A DNA stretch of 24,694 bases from positions 1-24,694 of the IMG/VR virus record IMGVR_UViG_3300009428_000069. One strand, given 5' to 3'. Position 1 is the first letter of the stretch, and each line of letters opens with the position of its first letter. Positions 17,145 through 24,694 of this stretch are shown here, in pieces. The stretch is from a virus. The position numbers and the translations under genes are program-made. The notes under the pieces were generated by a model that had not been told where the DNA came from, searched no databases, and saw only the letters and a list, made by a program, of their open reading frames with translations.

Positions 17145-17160
17145 ACTGTATTTACCCTAA

Positions 17161-19626
17161 TTATACTCTCAAAGAGCCTGCTGGAGTTTGCGCTGCACTG
17201 TTGTCAGTTGGCTCTTGCTGCTTTATATTCGCGGTTGCTTTTAGAATTTCTCCTTCTAAACTCTTTAATGCATCAGCTTCTTCGTTATGGAAGCGTTTAA
17301 CAACACTTGCTTTAACTCCGGCAGTACTTCTCTTAAAATGCTTGTTAACATTTCGACGCTCGTTATAAACTGCTCTAATTAAAGCAGCTTCACTTGGCTC
17401 AGTAACAGAAGTTTCATTGCCTGGATATCCAAGCGTTTTAAGAGCATTTCGGAATACTGTTGCTGCTCCGCCTACGCCGTGTTGTATAGCGCAAGACCAT
17501 ACAACATTTTGTAAAGTTGTAGAACGTAAATTACAATCAAGATTAGTTTTTCTTTTAATATTTTTAGAACCTGGAGCAAAATACGCTAGTACAGCATACT
17601 CGTGCTGCACTTCTGCTGCTTGTTCTGTTGCCATAACTTGTGCCCATGCTGCTTTGTATGCTTTAGTGCCTGCTCTAGCTGCTGCTGCACCTCCTGCTGC
17701 GGCTAATTGTGCTTCTAAATCAGGATGTGTTTTTCGTAGCCAAGAATGGAATTCATTCATAACACCTACGTTTGCTGCAAGCTGATATGTTCCGTAACTA
17801 AATCCGCCTGTACTATCCCAGCCAATAGTTGCTGGATTTCCTCTTGATTCATATCTTGCACTTAATGATCCTAATTCGGGATCAAAGTCAAAATCACTAG
17901 TGTATTGGTCTTGCGGTACTGGTGTTTGTCCATGTCCTGGTCCGCCAGAACTATGTCCTGTAGTAATGTTTCCGCCACTGCCGCTAACATATGCACTTGA
18001 TGTGCGCCCTTGTAAGTTTTTATCAAATGTATCTGGAGTAACTACTCTATCAGCCGACGGAAGTGCTCCTGGAGTTTCTCTGTCTGTTTGTACTTTCTTA
18101 AAAGATAGAGGATCTAAGTTTTCATGATGCGGCCATGGTTCGTGCTGCGGTGCTCTTGCTAATATAGACTGGTATCCCGATATTACACTACCTGGCTCAA
18201 CTCTTGGTAGAGTAATTGTGTCGAGTGACTGTACTTCTAGTGAAGGATTTGCTAGTGGTGCTATTGGTCCATTCATATGCACATATGTTGCTGTTTCTCT
18301 ATGCTCTTTAACACTATTAATATATGTTGATCCGCTTGCTGTTAATCTATTATCTTGACCTGTTTTAATATGCAAAAATTTATTAGTATCTATATGATGC
18401 GATCCTTTTACTTTTGTATGCTGATCTTTTCCTACAGTAATTTTACTATTTGCGCCAACATGTAAATTAAAATCGTTAACAGATTCAATTTGTACTCTGC
18501 CAGTATTTTGCCCTTCTGCTCTACCAGCAGCTTTAATATTAACATTTCTGCCAGCTTCCATATTAATGTCACGTTCAGCAGTAATATTTAAATCATTTTC
18601 AGTCATGATACTAACACTATCTTGTGCATGAATATCAATTTTACCATCGCTAGACATTTCTATCCAAGTTGTACCGCGGGCGTTGCCTATATAAATTAAG
18701 TCTTCGCTGTTATTCATCAATATTTGATGACCAGTTCTAGTACGTATGCGGAATAACTCATTTTGTGGGATGGTTCTGTCGCCACCTTCTTCTTTATTTC
18801 CTTTGTTTTTATATATCGGCGGGCCATCTTCTGCGTGTGTTGCACGAACAAATCTCTCATCGCCATCATCCATTACAAATGACGTACCGCCGAGTCTACT
18901 TGATGGTACTGCTACTTTTTGTCCAGCAGTACCTATTTCTGATTTAGGTGCTCCGTCTCTTCGATCTTTAGGACCTGGGGTACTAATACCAAATACCATA
19001 CTAGGTATTTCTCGCCTAGCACTAGTAGTAGTTGTTCCGCGATTTTCGTCATTTAGTAACCCTTGAACTTCTAAAGATTCTGTAAAGTCTTTGTTATACG
19101 GTTTTTCAAAAAGCGTTGGATCAACTTTTGCACCAGTTTCAATTGCTTTATTATATTCACCTACTGGAAGTTTTCTACCCTTTAACCCAGGAGGTGTAAT
19201 ACCTGTTGTATTTTGTGTAGCTGCTTTGCCGTCAGGTACCATAAAGTTCATATAGTCTGCAGGAATGCATCCAATCCAATAACCAAAGTTTGCATTTCCT
19301 TCTGCAAACATTACAAGTACCTTAGTACCTATGTCTGGAGGAACCATCCACATACCATACGACTTTTGTGTATGCTCATAACCATCGTTTGCTGTTAACG
19401 CTGCGTTTGGTGTTACACCGTAAAATGGACTTAAATATCTAACATTTAATAACTGTCCAGACTTCTCTGGTGTTCCGCCTGCGCTAGTGTATTTTAATAA
19501 TTCAACAGTAAGACCGCCCATATAACGAGAGTCGAGGTTATTAACTACAATTGCTTCGTATGGTCCTGAATCTTTAAATCCAGTAGTCATACCTGCTGCT
19601 GTTCTTGTATAATTTCCTGATGCCAT
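17161..19626 (-). CDS. 5: Baseplate central spike with C-terminal peptidoglycan hydrolase domain (gp5-like)
   Basis: This 821-residue protein is built like a gp5/VgrG spike. The N-terminal ~150 residues (GPYEAIVVNNLDSRYMGGL, then MWMVPPDIGTKVLVMFAEGN and GYWIGCIP) are the OB fold typical of gp5. Residues about 290-450 contain the repeating pattern IDIHAQDSVSIMTENDLNIT, DINMEAGRNVNIKAAGRAEG, characteristic of the triple-stranded beta-helix that forms the puncturing needle. A Gly/Pro-rich linker follows. From about residue 588 a domain with YESRGNPATIGWDSTGGFSY and GTYQLA matches the C-terminal muramidase domain of T6SS VgrG3-type spikes. Glu593, in the YESRG motif, is the likely catalytic acid, and Asp604 is conserved by position. 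In T4 gp5 (575 residues) the lysozyme is a different, phage-lysozyme fold placed between OB fold and beta-helix. A weak AGGA lies 11 bases before the ATG. It should pierce the outer membrane and cut peptidoglycan. Confidence 0.92.
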   Translation of the reverse strand: MASGNYTRTAAGMTTGFKDSGPYEAIVVNNLDSRYMGGLTVELLKYTSAGGTPEKSGQLLNVRYLSPFYGVTPNAALTANDGYEHTQKSYGMWMVPPDIGTKVLVMFAEGNANFGYWIGCIPADYMNFMVPDGKAATQNTTGITPPGLKGRKLPVGEYNKAIETGAKVDPTLFEKPYNKDFTESLEVQGLLNDENRGTTTTSARREIPSMVFGISTPGPKDRRDGAPKSEIGTAGQKVAVPSSRLGGTSFVMDDGDERFVRATHAEDGPPIYKNKGNKEEGGDRTIPQNELFRIRTRTGHQILMNNSEDLIYIGNARGTTWIEMSSDGKIDIHAQDSVSIMTENDLNITAERDINMEAGRNVNIKAAGRAEGQNTGRVQIESVNDFNLHVGANSKITVGKDQHTKVKGSHHIDTNKFLHIKTGQDNRLTASGSTYINSVKEHRETATYVHMNGPIAPLANPSLEVQSLDTITLPRVEPGSVISGYQSILARAPQHEPWPHHENLDPLSFKKVQTDRETPGALPSADRVVTPDTFDKNLQGRTSSAYVSGSGGNITTGHSSGGPGHGQTPVPQDQYTSDFDFDPELGSLSARYESRGNPATIGWDSTGGFSYGTYQLAANVGVMNEFHSWLRKTHPDLEAQLAAAGGAAAARAGTKAYKAAWAQVMATEQAAEVQHEYAVLAYFAPGSKNIKRKTNLDCNLRSTTLQNVVWSCAIQHGVGGAATVFRNALKTLGYPGNETSVTEPSEAALIRAVYNERRNVNKHFKRSTAGVKASVVKRFHNEEADALKSLEGEILKATANIKQQEPTDNSAAQTPAGSLRV

Positions 19627-19644
19627 GTTTATCGTAGTCCTATA

Positions 19645-20634
19645 TTATGGTGATGTGAATAACTTCTTACCACTGTTAAAATCATACCTATCAAATCCAG
19701 TACGCATTGGTTTATATACATACACGCCTTCGGTTATTGGGGCTTCTAGAGAAGGGTTACCGTTTACTGGGTCAACTGTTGTATCTTGAGTTATAAGTTC
19801 AGGCTTAGTTGTTACTACTGCTGCCGGGTTTGCTGTTCCGTCAGATACGTTTGGATTTACATTTCCGCGCTCTGCTGCTCGTTTTCTTGCTTCTGCTATT
19901 ACGTCATCTGGGCCTTTAATATTAGGCAATGAGCCTGCTCCTTTAGCAACTTCGTTTGCAGGCGGAATATTTGGTATACACGGTTCAAGCTTGAGTTCAG
20001 CCTTAGTATCAGGTTCAGCCCCTTGTGCCATAAATCTTACCTGTTCTGGAGTAGCTGTGTCGCCAACTTTAAGATTGTTAACTTGGTCAGCTATACCTAC
20101 TTTTACTTCGCTACTAGTTACAGGACCTACTGCTTTAGGATCAGTTACTACTGTAGTTTCTACACTATTTCCTGTAACAGCACTAGTAGTGCTTGTTACT
20201 TCTGTAACCGGCCTTGCATGGTTTACTGCTGGATCAGGTACGTACAAAGGAACGCCATACCAGGTGTCATCAAGTAATACCGAGTTTGGTAGTGGCCATC
20301 CTGGGCCGCTCTTTAATACTTCAAGATATTTTTCATAACTTCCATCACCTGTTCGCTTTAGTTCAAAAAGCTCAATTGATAATGGCGCTAGTCGGTAAAA
20401 TTCCCAGTCTGGTACAACAACGTAATAATGTTTATTATTTGGATATGGTACGGCAGAGTCTTGATTGTCTATTATTATAATGACTCGCGGTTTGCCATCT
20501 TCATAATCATACGCATGTCGATAGTTATCATAGGCTATAAACCCGTCTGCGGTTCTCCAGCCTGCGTCAGGATTTGAAGGAACTGCATTTGATTCTTCTT
20601 CAGTTTCGCCAGTTAGTTCGTCTTCGTCTATCAT
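19645..20634 (-). CDS. Unrecognised baseplate-operon protein, acidic, Pro/Thr-rich
   Basis: I do not recognise this 329-residue protein. It begins with a very acidic stretch (MIDEDELTGETEEES). A compact-looking part follows, with YDNYRHAYDYEDGKPRVIII, then HYYVVVPDWEFYRLAP and SGPGWPLPNSVLLDDTWYGV (about residues 30-130). From about residue 140 to 300 it is rich in Thr, Val, Pro and Asn and looks extended or disordered, including a short AEARKRAAERG helix. It ends TGFDRYDFNSGKKLFTSP. There is no signal peptide or membrane segment. Its ATG shares one base with the stop of the 1015-residue gene, with AAAGGA (20643-20648) 8 bases upstream, and the spike gene follows 18 bases after its stop. Being translated between hub and spike genes suggests a virion part or assembly factor for the hub-spike complex; this is positional inference only. 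Confidence 0.75.
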   Translation of the reverse strand: MIDEDELTGETEEESNAVPSNPDAGWRTADGFIAYDNYRHAYDYEDGKPRVIIIIDNQDSAVPYPNNKHYYVVVPDWEFYRLAPLSIELFELKRTGDGSYEKYLEVLKSGPGWPLPNSVLLDDTWYGVPLYVPDPAVNHARPVTEVTSTTSAVTGNSVETTVVTDPKAVGPVTSSEVKVGIADQVNNLKVGDTATPEQVRFMAQGAEPDTKAELKLEPCIPNIPPANEVAKGAGSLPNIKGPDDVIAEARKRAAERGNVNPNVSDGTANPAAVVTTKPELITQDTTVDPVNGNPSLEAPITEGVYVYKPMRTGFDRYDFNSGKKLFTSP

Positions 20635-23600
20635 TACCCAAATCCTTTAAGTAAGCTTTTAGCTTTGTCAGTTGCTGCTCCTGAAACCGAAGCTATGCTT
20701 GATGATGCTATACTATTTACAGCACTATTAGCTTTATCAGTGGCAGCTTTGGCTTGCTTGGATAAGTCAAATCCGGAGATTGCACTACCTATTGCATCAC
20801 CAACTACAAGGCCTCCTACGCCTCCCATTTTATTAGATATTGCGCTAAAGGCTGCGTCACCTAACGCTGTTGGAATAATTTTACTTAAATCTAAAGCTTT
20901 TACTAAACCAAAATCAACGCCTTCAATTTCGCTTTTTATAACAGGCACCGGAGGAGCCATTATTGCTGCTTCTAGTTCTTTATATCCTGATGTATTAGCT
21001 GTTACAACATCATCTGGTATTGCTGGTAATAACTTTGTAATATCGTCATTTGCTGCCGCCGGTATACAATCTATGCCTTGATTTTGTCCTCCAACAGTTC
21101 CGTCACTCACTACTGTTCCCTCTCTAATTGCAGCATCATTATTAACTTCTACTACAGATTTAGATCCTTCTGATGCAGCATCATCTTGGCCAACACGTCT
21201 AATAAGTTTAAGAGTTTGTGTAAATTGTCCTTTAGAGAAGCTATTAACTACCGCCCAAATATTGTACAATCCACTAAAGTTTTGCACTGTTTGCGGCATC
21301 TCCATAGTTGCTCCTTTGACTTGATAGTCAAACGGTGTTTTAAAATTAATTACACAAAAAACTTGACCTCTAGTGTATATCATTGTGCCGTCGGATCCTA
21401 CACTAGGTTTATCTTTAGACATAGATGTATAATTGCTAGTCTGTTGCGGAATAAAGAATGGATCGCCCATAATAGTCATTTCAGCAGTAATCATATCAGA
21501 TGTTAAATTTGTAATTCTTTCATGAAAGTTTTCTGCAATTTTAGTACGAATATCTAAACTATGTGATCCTGAAGATACGTTAGTGTTGTTATCAAGTTGT
21601 GTGCCTCCTCCTACATCATCATTAGTTCCAGTATTTTTTGGATCTGCAATAGTGGCGCCGCCATCAACATCAGTTTGAGCTGTTGCTGTTGTACCAGCGT
21701 TAACATCTGCGCGTGTACCTGAGTTCATACCCAAATCTGAAAATGCAGTTTGCATAAATGCATTATTAAAGTTTATATCAAAATTTAAAACGTCTTCGTT
21801 TTTTCCTGTATAGATATAGTTGTATTCTTTAGCAGCAGCCTTTCTTAATCCAGCTGCATTAGACGCTTTAGCAGAGCTTGCTGCTGTTACAGCTTCGTCA
21901 ACTTCGTACGGAACAACACTAAACACATAAACTTTAGGCTTACGTCCCATAGTAGCTTCTGTTAACTTACTTTCTTCAAGATAAACTTGTGTGTCAATTC
22001 TAAACCATTTTGACATTCCGTTTTTTGCTTCTTCTGTTGATTTGCGCATTGCATAGTCAGTTTGTAAAACTAGCTTTTCAATAATAGTAGTAATTTGTTC
22101 GTTAGCCTTAAATTGATGTTCTCGTACTGATCCTGAAGGTTGAGCTGCTTGAGCAGCAGTGTCAACTAGTCCAGTCTCGTCATCTGTGACTGCTTGAGCA
22201 TCTATTGCCGGGGTGTTGCCTGGTGCATTTGTATTAACTGTTACTGGGCTTAACCCAATCTCGTTCATTAAGTTTGTATTTTCGGAAAAAGATTTAACTA
22301 TATTGAAAATATCTGTTGATTGTTTAATTACTATATTATCTAAACTTTCTTGTGTAGCATTAGATTCGTTTAGCTCAGGATTTGCATGTTGTCCTCTTTC
22401 AGCAGCTTGTTTTTCTGCTGAAGTAGTAAACGCTTCTTCAACAACTGCTTTTTTATTAATTGCATTTCGTATTGATTGTTCATCTTTTGGAAATGCTATA
22501 ACATACCTATCATAAGGAGCAAGTGCTCCAGCTTCTTCTAAATTTTGTATTTGGCCGTTTATTCCTGCTGTAACTGAACTATCATTTGTTTCAAGAATTT
22601 CGTGTAACAGCGATCCATGTGCAGTAATTGCTGTTTTAATTTTATTAATATTATCGGATAATCCTGTTTCAGACATTGGCACTGCTGTAACTGCATAGGT
22701 ACTACCTGAGCCAGATACATTAAATTCCATATTAACAAGTTGAATAGGCACAAAGATAGGCTCTGTAACAAAATTAGCATCTGTGTTGCCATCTAAATTC
22801 CAACCAACAAAATCTATTCGTAAACAAAACGGTGCTTGTACGTAATTACTTTCGCCTGCTTCAGCGGCGGCACCAATAACAGCTTGAATAAAATTACCCA
22901 TACTATACGGCTCGGTTACATCAAATGTTAAATTAGTTCCTAGTGTTACTCTAGTGTTTGGATTAGGAGCAATTACTCCTTCTATGTTTAAATTGTCTAT
23001 GTAATATTCTGCATGTCCTCCATCGCCTGCAACTTCATCAGCAACTTGGTATCGTTTCTCCAAGTTGCCGCCACCGCTTTGTATTATATAATTTTTGAAG
23101 CCGCCTGCTGATCTAATTACTTCAGGATCATTATATTCGTTTGCGCTTAGTACGCCTAATGAAAGTTTGTAGTTGACGCCGTTGTGATTTCTTAAAGGAT
23201 TTGGAATTCTACTTGCAGCACTATCATTACCGTTATATACTGGTGTCCAAGTATTGTCAACATAATTATCATATTGGGAATTATCTAGTTGATCTCGGTA
23301 TTGAGATAAAGTTAGTTCACTCAACTCCCCAGTTAATCCTACAAGATCTGCTGCTCCTCTTTCGACTATTTTTAAAGGATTGTCAATTAACCCAGTTAAC
23401 TCTTCTGCATCACCTATTAAGCCTTGAAGTTTATTCTGGAGTTCTCCAAGAAGTCCAGAGCCGCCTAGCAACGCACCTATAGCTGCTCCTTTAGAACCGT
23501 CAAGAACGGCACCTACTGCGCCACCTAATAATGCTGCACTAAGTTTATTAGTACTTAATGATCCGCCTGGGCTAGGTATCTTAATTGTTGCGCCAACTTT

Positions 23601-23681
23601 TGCACTAACTGTACTAACTGCTGTGTTAACTGCTGTGTTGACTGTACTTTTAACTGCTGCATTTAAGTTATATGCTGCCAT
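20634..23681 (-). CDS. Large structural protein in the baseplate-hub position (gp27-like role possible)
   Basis: I start this protein at the ATG at 23681 (MAAYNLNAAVKS), giving 1015 residues. This start follows the gp53-like stop by one base and has a GGGA 7 bases upstream. An in-frame extension to 23753 would overlap the upstream gene by 71 bases. Residues 15-25 repeat NTAV/STV, and residues 47-80 form a Gly/Ala-rich hydrophobic stretch of glycine-zipper type. The middle holds a segment with GGHAEYYIDNLNIEGVIAPN and VTEPYSMGNFIQAVIGAAAE, which I associate with a structural protein of marine T4-like phages. Near residues 780-850 a beta-rich stretch includes GQVFCVINFKTPFDY and FSKGQFTQTLKLIRR, like hub or tube-domain ends. 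A second Gly-rich hydrophobic stretch (about 953-970) and an ATDKA repeat close the protein. Its place between gp53-like and gp5-like genes suggests a hub role such as T4 gp27 (391 residues). That assignment is inference. Confidence 0.7.
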   Translation of the reverse strand: MAAYNLNAAVKSTVNTAVNTAVSTVSAKVGATIKIPSPGGSLSTNKLSAALLGGAVGAVLDGSKGAAIGALLGGSGLLGELQNKLQGLIGDAEELTGLIDNPLKIVERGAADLVGLTGELSELTLSQYRDQLDNSQYDNYVDNTWTPVYNGNDSAASRIPNPLRNHNGVNYKLSLGVLSANEYNDPEVIRSAGGFKNYIIQSGGGNLEKRYQVADEVAGDGGHAEYYIDNLNIEGVIAPNPNTRVTLGTNLTFDVTEPYSMGNFIQAVIGAAAEAGESNYVQAPFCLRIDFVGWNLDGNTDANFVTEPIFVPIQLVNMEFNVSGSGSTYAVTAVPMSETGLSDNINKIKTAITAHGSLLHEILETNDSSVTAGINGQIQNLEEAGALAPYDRYVIAFPKDEQSIRNAINKKAVVEEAFTTSAEKQAAERGQHANPELNESNATQESLDNIVIKQSTDIFNIVKSFSENTNLMNEIGLSPVTVNTNAPGNTPAIDAQAVTDDETGLVDTAAQAAQPSGSVREHQFKANEQITTIIEKLVLQTDYAMRKSTEEAKNGMSKWFRIDTQVYLEESKLTEATMGRKPKVYVFSVVPYEVDEAVTAASSAKASNAAGLRKAAAKEYNYIYTGKNEDVLNFDINFNNAFMQTAFSDLGMNSGTRADVNAGTTATAQTDVDGGATIADPKNTGTNDDVGGGTQLDNNTNVSSGSHSLDIRTKIAENFHERITNLTSDMITAEMTIMGDPFFIPQQTSNYTSMSKDKPSVGSDGTMIYTRGQVFCVINFKTPFDYQVKGATMEMPQTVQNFSGLYNIWAVVNSFSKGQFTQTLKLIRRVGQDDAASEGSKSVVEVNNDAAIREGTVVSDGTVGGQNQGIDCIPAAANDDITKLLPAIPDDVVTANTSGYKELEAAIMAPPVPVIKSEIEGVDFGLVKALDLSKIIPTALGDAAFSAISNKMGGVGGLVVGDAIGSAISGFDLSKQAKAATDKANSAVNSIASSSIASVSGAATDKAKSLLKGFG
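20643..20648 (-). promoter_or_regulatory. Ribosome binding site of the 329-residue gene
   Basis: AAAGGA on the minus strand, 8 bases before the ATG at 20634, lies within the last codons of the upstream gene, whose stop shares one base with this start. This supports both the start choice and coupled translation. Confidence 0.6.
23615..23638 (-). repeat. Two perfect 12-base tandem copies in the 1015-residue gene
   Basis: The plus-strand unit TAACTGCTGTGT occurs twice in a row, with diverged copies on both sides (about 23604-23657). It encodes the NTAV NTAV STV run near residues 15-25 and keeps the frame because the unit is four codons. It may be a recent slippage product lengthening an N-terminal helix. 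Confidence 0.7.
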
Positions 23682-23682
23682 A

Positions 23683-23979
23683 TTATATTCCCAAAGTATT
23701 TCGAAGTGCTGTATGGTCTGGCAAATATATTTTTGTACCTGCAATAAAGTCAAAAACAGGATCTTTTAATACGTCTAAGTTACGCTGTGCAAATACCCAC
23801 CATAGTTCTTTTCTTCCATATGTAATATGTGCTAATAAATCAGGACGGTATGTATATTCGGGAGTTATTGTAAACAAGATATCCTCGCCGCTTATAGGTA
23901 CCGGCCGTGGTTTTAATATATCTAAATATCCTTGCTTAGTTACCGGAGTGTTTGAATACGGGCTTAAATTATTTTTCAT
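23683..23979 (-). CDS. 53: Baseplate wedge protein, gp53-like (short form)
   Basis: This 98-residue protein has the signature YTYRPDLLAHITYGRKELWW, followed by a KDPVFDFIAGTKIYLP segment. That layout (aromatic and RPDLLA helix, YG, WW, then DP..F.I..G..I.LP) is typical of gp53-type baseplate wedge proteins and their short LysM-like relatives. In T4, gp53 locks adjacent wedges together around the hub. T4 gp53 is about twice this length, so this is a core-only version. The ATG shares its A with the stop of the preceding gene, and a GAGGGA Shine-Dalgarno sequence (23988-23993) lies 8 bases upstream inside that gene, so translation is probably coupled. The next gene starts one base after its stop. 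It could instead be a LysM-like tail protein of another class. The fold call is good; exact equivalence to gp53 is inferred. Confidence 0.75.
   Translation of the reverse strand: MKNNLSPYSNTPVTKQGYLDILKPRPVPISGEDILFTITPEYTYRPDLLAHITYGRKELWWVFAQRNLDVLKDPVFDFIAGTKIYLPDHTALRNTLGI
23689..23692 (-). promoter_or_regulatory. Ribosome binding site deciding the start at 23681
   Basis: GGGA on the minus strand with a 7-base spacer to the ATG at 23681. It favours this start over the in-frame extension to 23753, which would lie inside the gp53-like gene. Confidence 0.5.
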
Positions 23980-24694
23980 TATACAAATCCCTCATCGCCA
24001 TTTATATGGCCTCCGTTAGCAAATGCAGATAAACTAAATCCTGCTTGTGATCTTCTTGCGTACTGCGGTTGTAATGTAACTGTAATTGAGCTTTGTGTAG
24101 GTACATAGTTTTGATGACCATCTACACTGCACTCAATATAATCAACATCAACCGGTAAGTCTGTTGTAAAGTTTGTTATTACAACAGGAATGTTGTTTAA
24201 TACATGTTTACCATAACCATTAAGCCTACAAACAATTGGAGGATTTCCTAACGGAGCACTATTTCCGTAAAACATCTTAGTTGCAGATCTTAAAAAGTGC
24301 AAACATGCTATCCAATACCTTGCATCGTTTTCATTTTCTTGATAAAAGTCACCTGTAAGTGTAATTGCATCTACTTGGCTATTTTCATACGCATTATAAG
24401 CATAATTTGTATGTGTTGGATGTACTTGTGAATAGTTTGCACTGTGACTTAATAATACTGTAGGGTTAAACGGAAATATCATCCTGTTTCCGGTGTTCCA
24501 TACATTTGATCCAGAGTTTTCGCGCAATGGAGCTAATATGTTGCCACCTGATAAAAATACTTCAGGAACACTTATACTAACTCGCCAATCACCTGCTTCT
24601 GAAGACGTATTGTTAGACGAGATAATAGCTCTTGATATTGTTCTGTTATTAGCTGAGCCAAAGCCTGCTGTTTGACTTACAAAGTCAGCAGCCA
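23979..24694 (-). CDS. Tail-tube cap / baseplate junction protein, gp48/gp54-like (5' end outside window)
   Basis: The reading frame is open from the right edge of the window to a TAA at 23981-23979, giving about 238 visible residues; the N-terminus lies beyond the window. A TTG at 24527 could be read as a start, but the frame continues upstream with ordinary coding sequence, so that start is not used here. The C-terminal half contains an ITLTGDFYQENENDARYW segment, a helix with LHFLRSATKMFYG, then PPIVCRLNGYGKHVLNNIPV and a terminal beta-rich stretch ending SSITVTLQPQYARRSQ. I judge this pattern (strand, DARYW helix, FYG, strand, late SITVTLQP strand) to match the tube-like fold of T4 gp48 and gp54, which cap the baseplate and start the tail tube. 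Its place directly before gp53 and the hub genes supports this. Which of gp48 or gp54 it corresponds to is uncertain. Its stop overlaps the next start (TAATG). Confidence 0.6.
   Translation of the reverse strand, partial: AADFVSQTAGFGSANNRTISRAIISSNNTSSEAGDWRVSISVPEVFLSGGNILAPLRENSGSNVWNTGNRMIFPFNPTVLLSHSANYSQVHPTHTNYAYNAYENSQVDAITLTGDFYQENENDARYWIACLHFLRSATKMFYGNSAPLGNPPIVCRLNGYGKHVLNNIPVVITNFTTDLPVDVDYIECSVDGHQNYVPTQSSITVTLQPQYARRSQAGFSLSAFANGGHINGDEGFV
23988..23993 (-). promoter_or_regulatory. Ribosome binding site of the gp53-like gene
   Basis: GAGGGA on the minus strand, 8 bases before the ATG at 23979, embedded in the last codons (GDEGFV) of the upstream gene. It is the strongest well-spaced Shine-Dalgarno match in the window. 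Confidence 0.6.

Noticed and set aside
17149-17156. GGTAAATA box before gp25 as a late promoter
   Set aside because: It ends only about five bases before the gp25 ATG. A T4-type start would fall at or past the start codon and exclude the ribosome binding site.
20665-21081. Plus-strand frame of 138 codons opposite the hub-position gene
   Set aside because: It is antisense to Ala/Gly-rich coding sequence, which creates long open antisense frames. It has no recognisable domain.
23682-23753. Upstream extension of the 1015-residue protein by 24 residues
   Set aside because: It would overlap the gp53-like gene by 71 bases, while an ATG with a well-placed GGGA lies one base after that gene.
23979-24527. 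TTG at 24527 as the start of the junction protein
   Set aside because: The same frame continues open with coding-like sequence to the window edge, so the true start is outside the window.
1-24694. tRNA genes, CRISPR arrays, insertion sequences, integrase or attachment sites
   Set aside because: The window is almost wholly filled by structural genes and no such element was seen on either strand.

Overview
The window is a tightly packed, single-strand block of tail-baseplate genes from a contractile-tailed, T4-like bacteriophage. Every gene I can support lies on the minus strand, so transcription runs from the right edge to the left edge. The DNA is strongly A+T-rich by eye. The N-terminal sequences of several proteins resemble those I know from marine T4-like myoviruses (pelagiphages of SAR11 and marine cyanophages). 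I infer an uncultured marine myovirus, probably with an AT-rich host. The host is not shown by the sequence.

Layout in transcription order (right to left): (1) a 5'-truncated tail-tube-cap or baseplate-junction protein (gp48/gp54-like, >24694-23979); (2) a short gp53-like wedge protein (23979-23683); (3) a 1015-residue structural protein in the hub position (23681-20634); (4) a 329-residue protein I do not recognise (20634-19645); (5) a gp5-like central spike with an OB fold, a beta-helix region and a C-terminal VgrG3-like muramidase domain (19626-17161); (6) gp25, the sheath-initiating wedge protein related to TssE (17144-16704); (7) gp6, a baseplate-J-type wedge protein enlarged to 1177 residues (16645-13112); (8) a giant open reading frame of at least 4370 codons that runs off the left edge (13112-<1), in the place where T4 carries gp7.

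The genes are packed with 1- to 58-base gaps or one-base TAATG stop/start overlaps (at 13112, 20634 and 23979), and most have a recognisable Shine-Dalgarno sequence. This suggests one late operon whose products assemble together: spike and hub (gp5-like and the 1015-residue protein), then wedges (gp53, gp25, gp6 and the giant protein), then the junction to the tail tube. The only gap over 50 bases is between gp25 and gp6 (16646-16703). It holds two TAAATA late-promoter-like boxes and an inverted repeat around the gp6 ribosome binding site. No stretch over 300 bases lacks a gene. I see no tRNA, CRISPR array, insertion sequence or integrase.

The most interesting item is the giant protein. It combines an N-terminal part typical of marine T4-like phages, a cupredoxin-like domain lacking the usual copper ligands, about seven FG-GAP/beta-propeller-like motifs, five short carbohydrate-binding-like modules, and C-terminal GxGYxxxPT repeats. 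That is consistent with one polypeptide serving as both baseplate wedge and host-surface-binding device.
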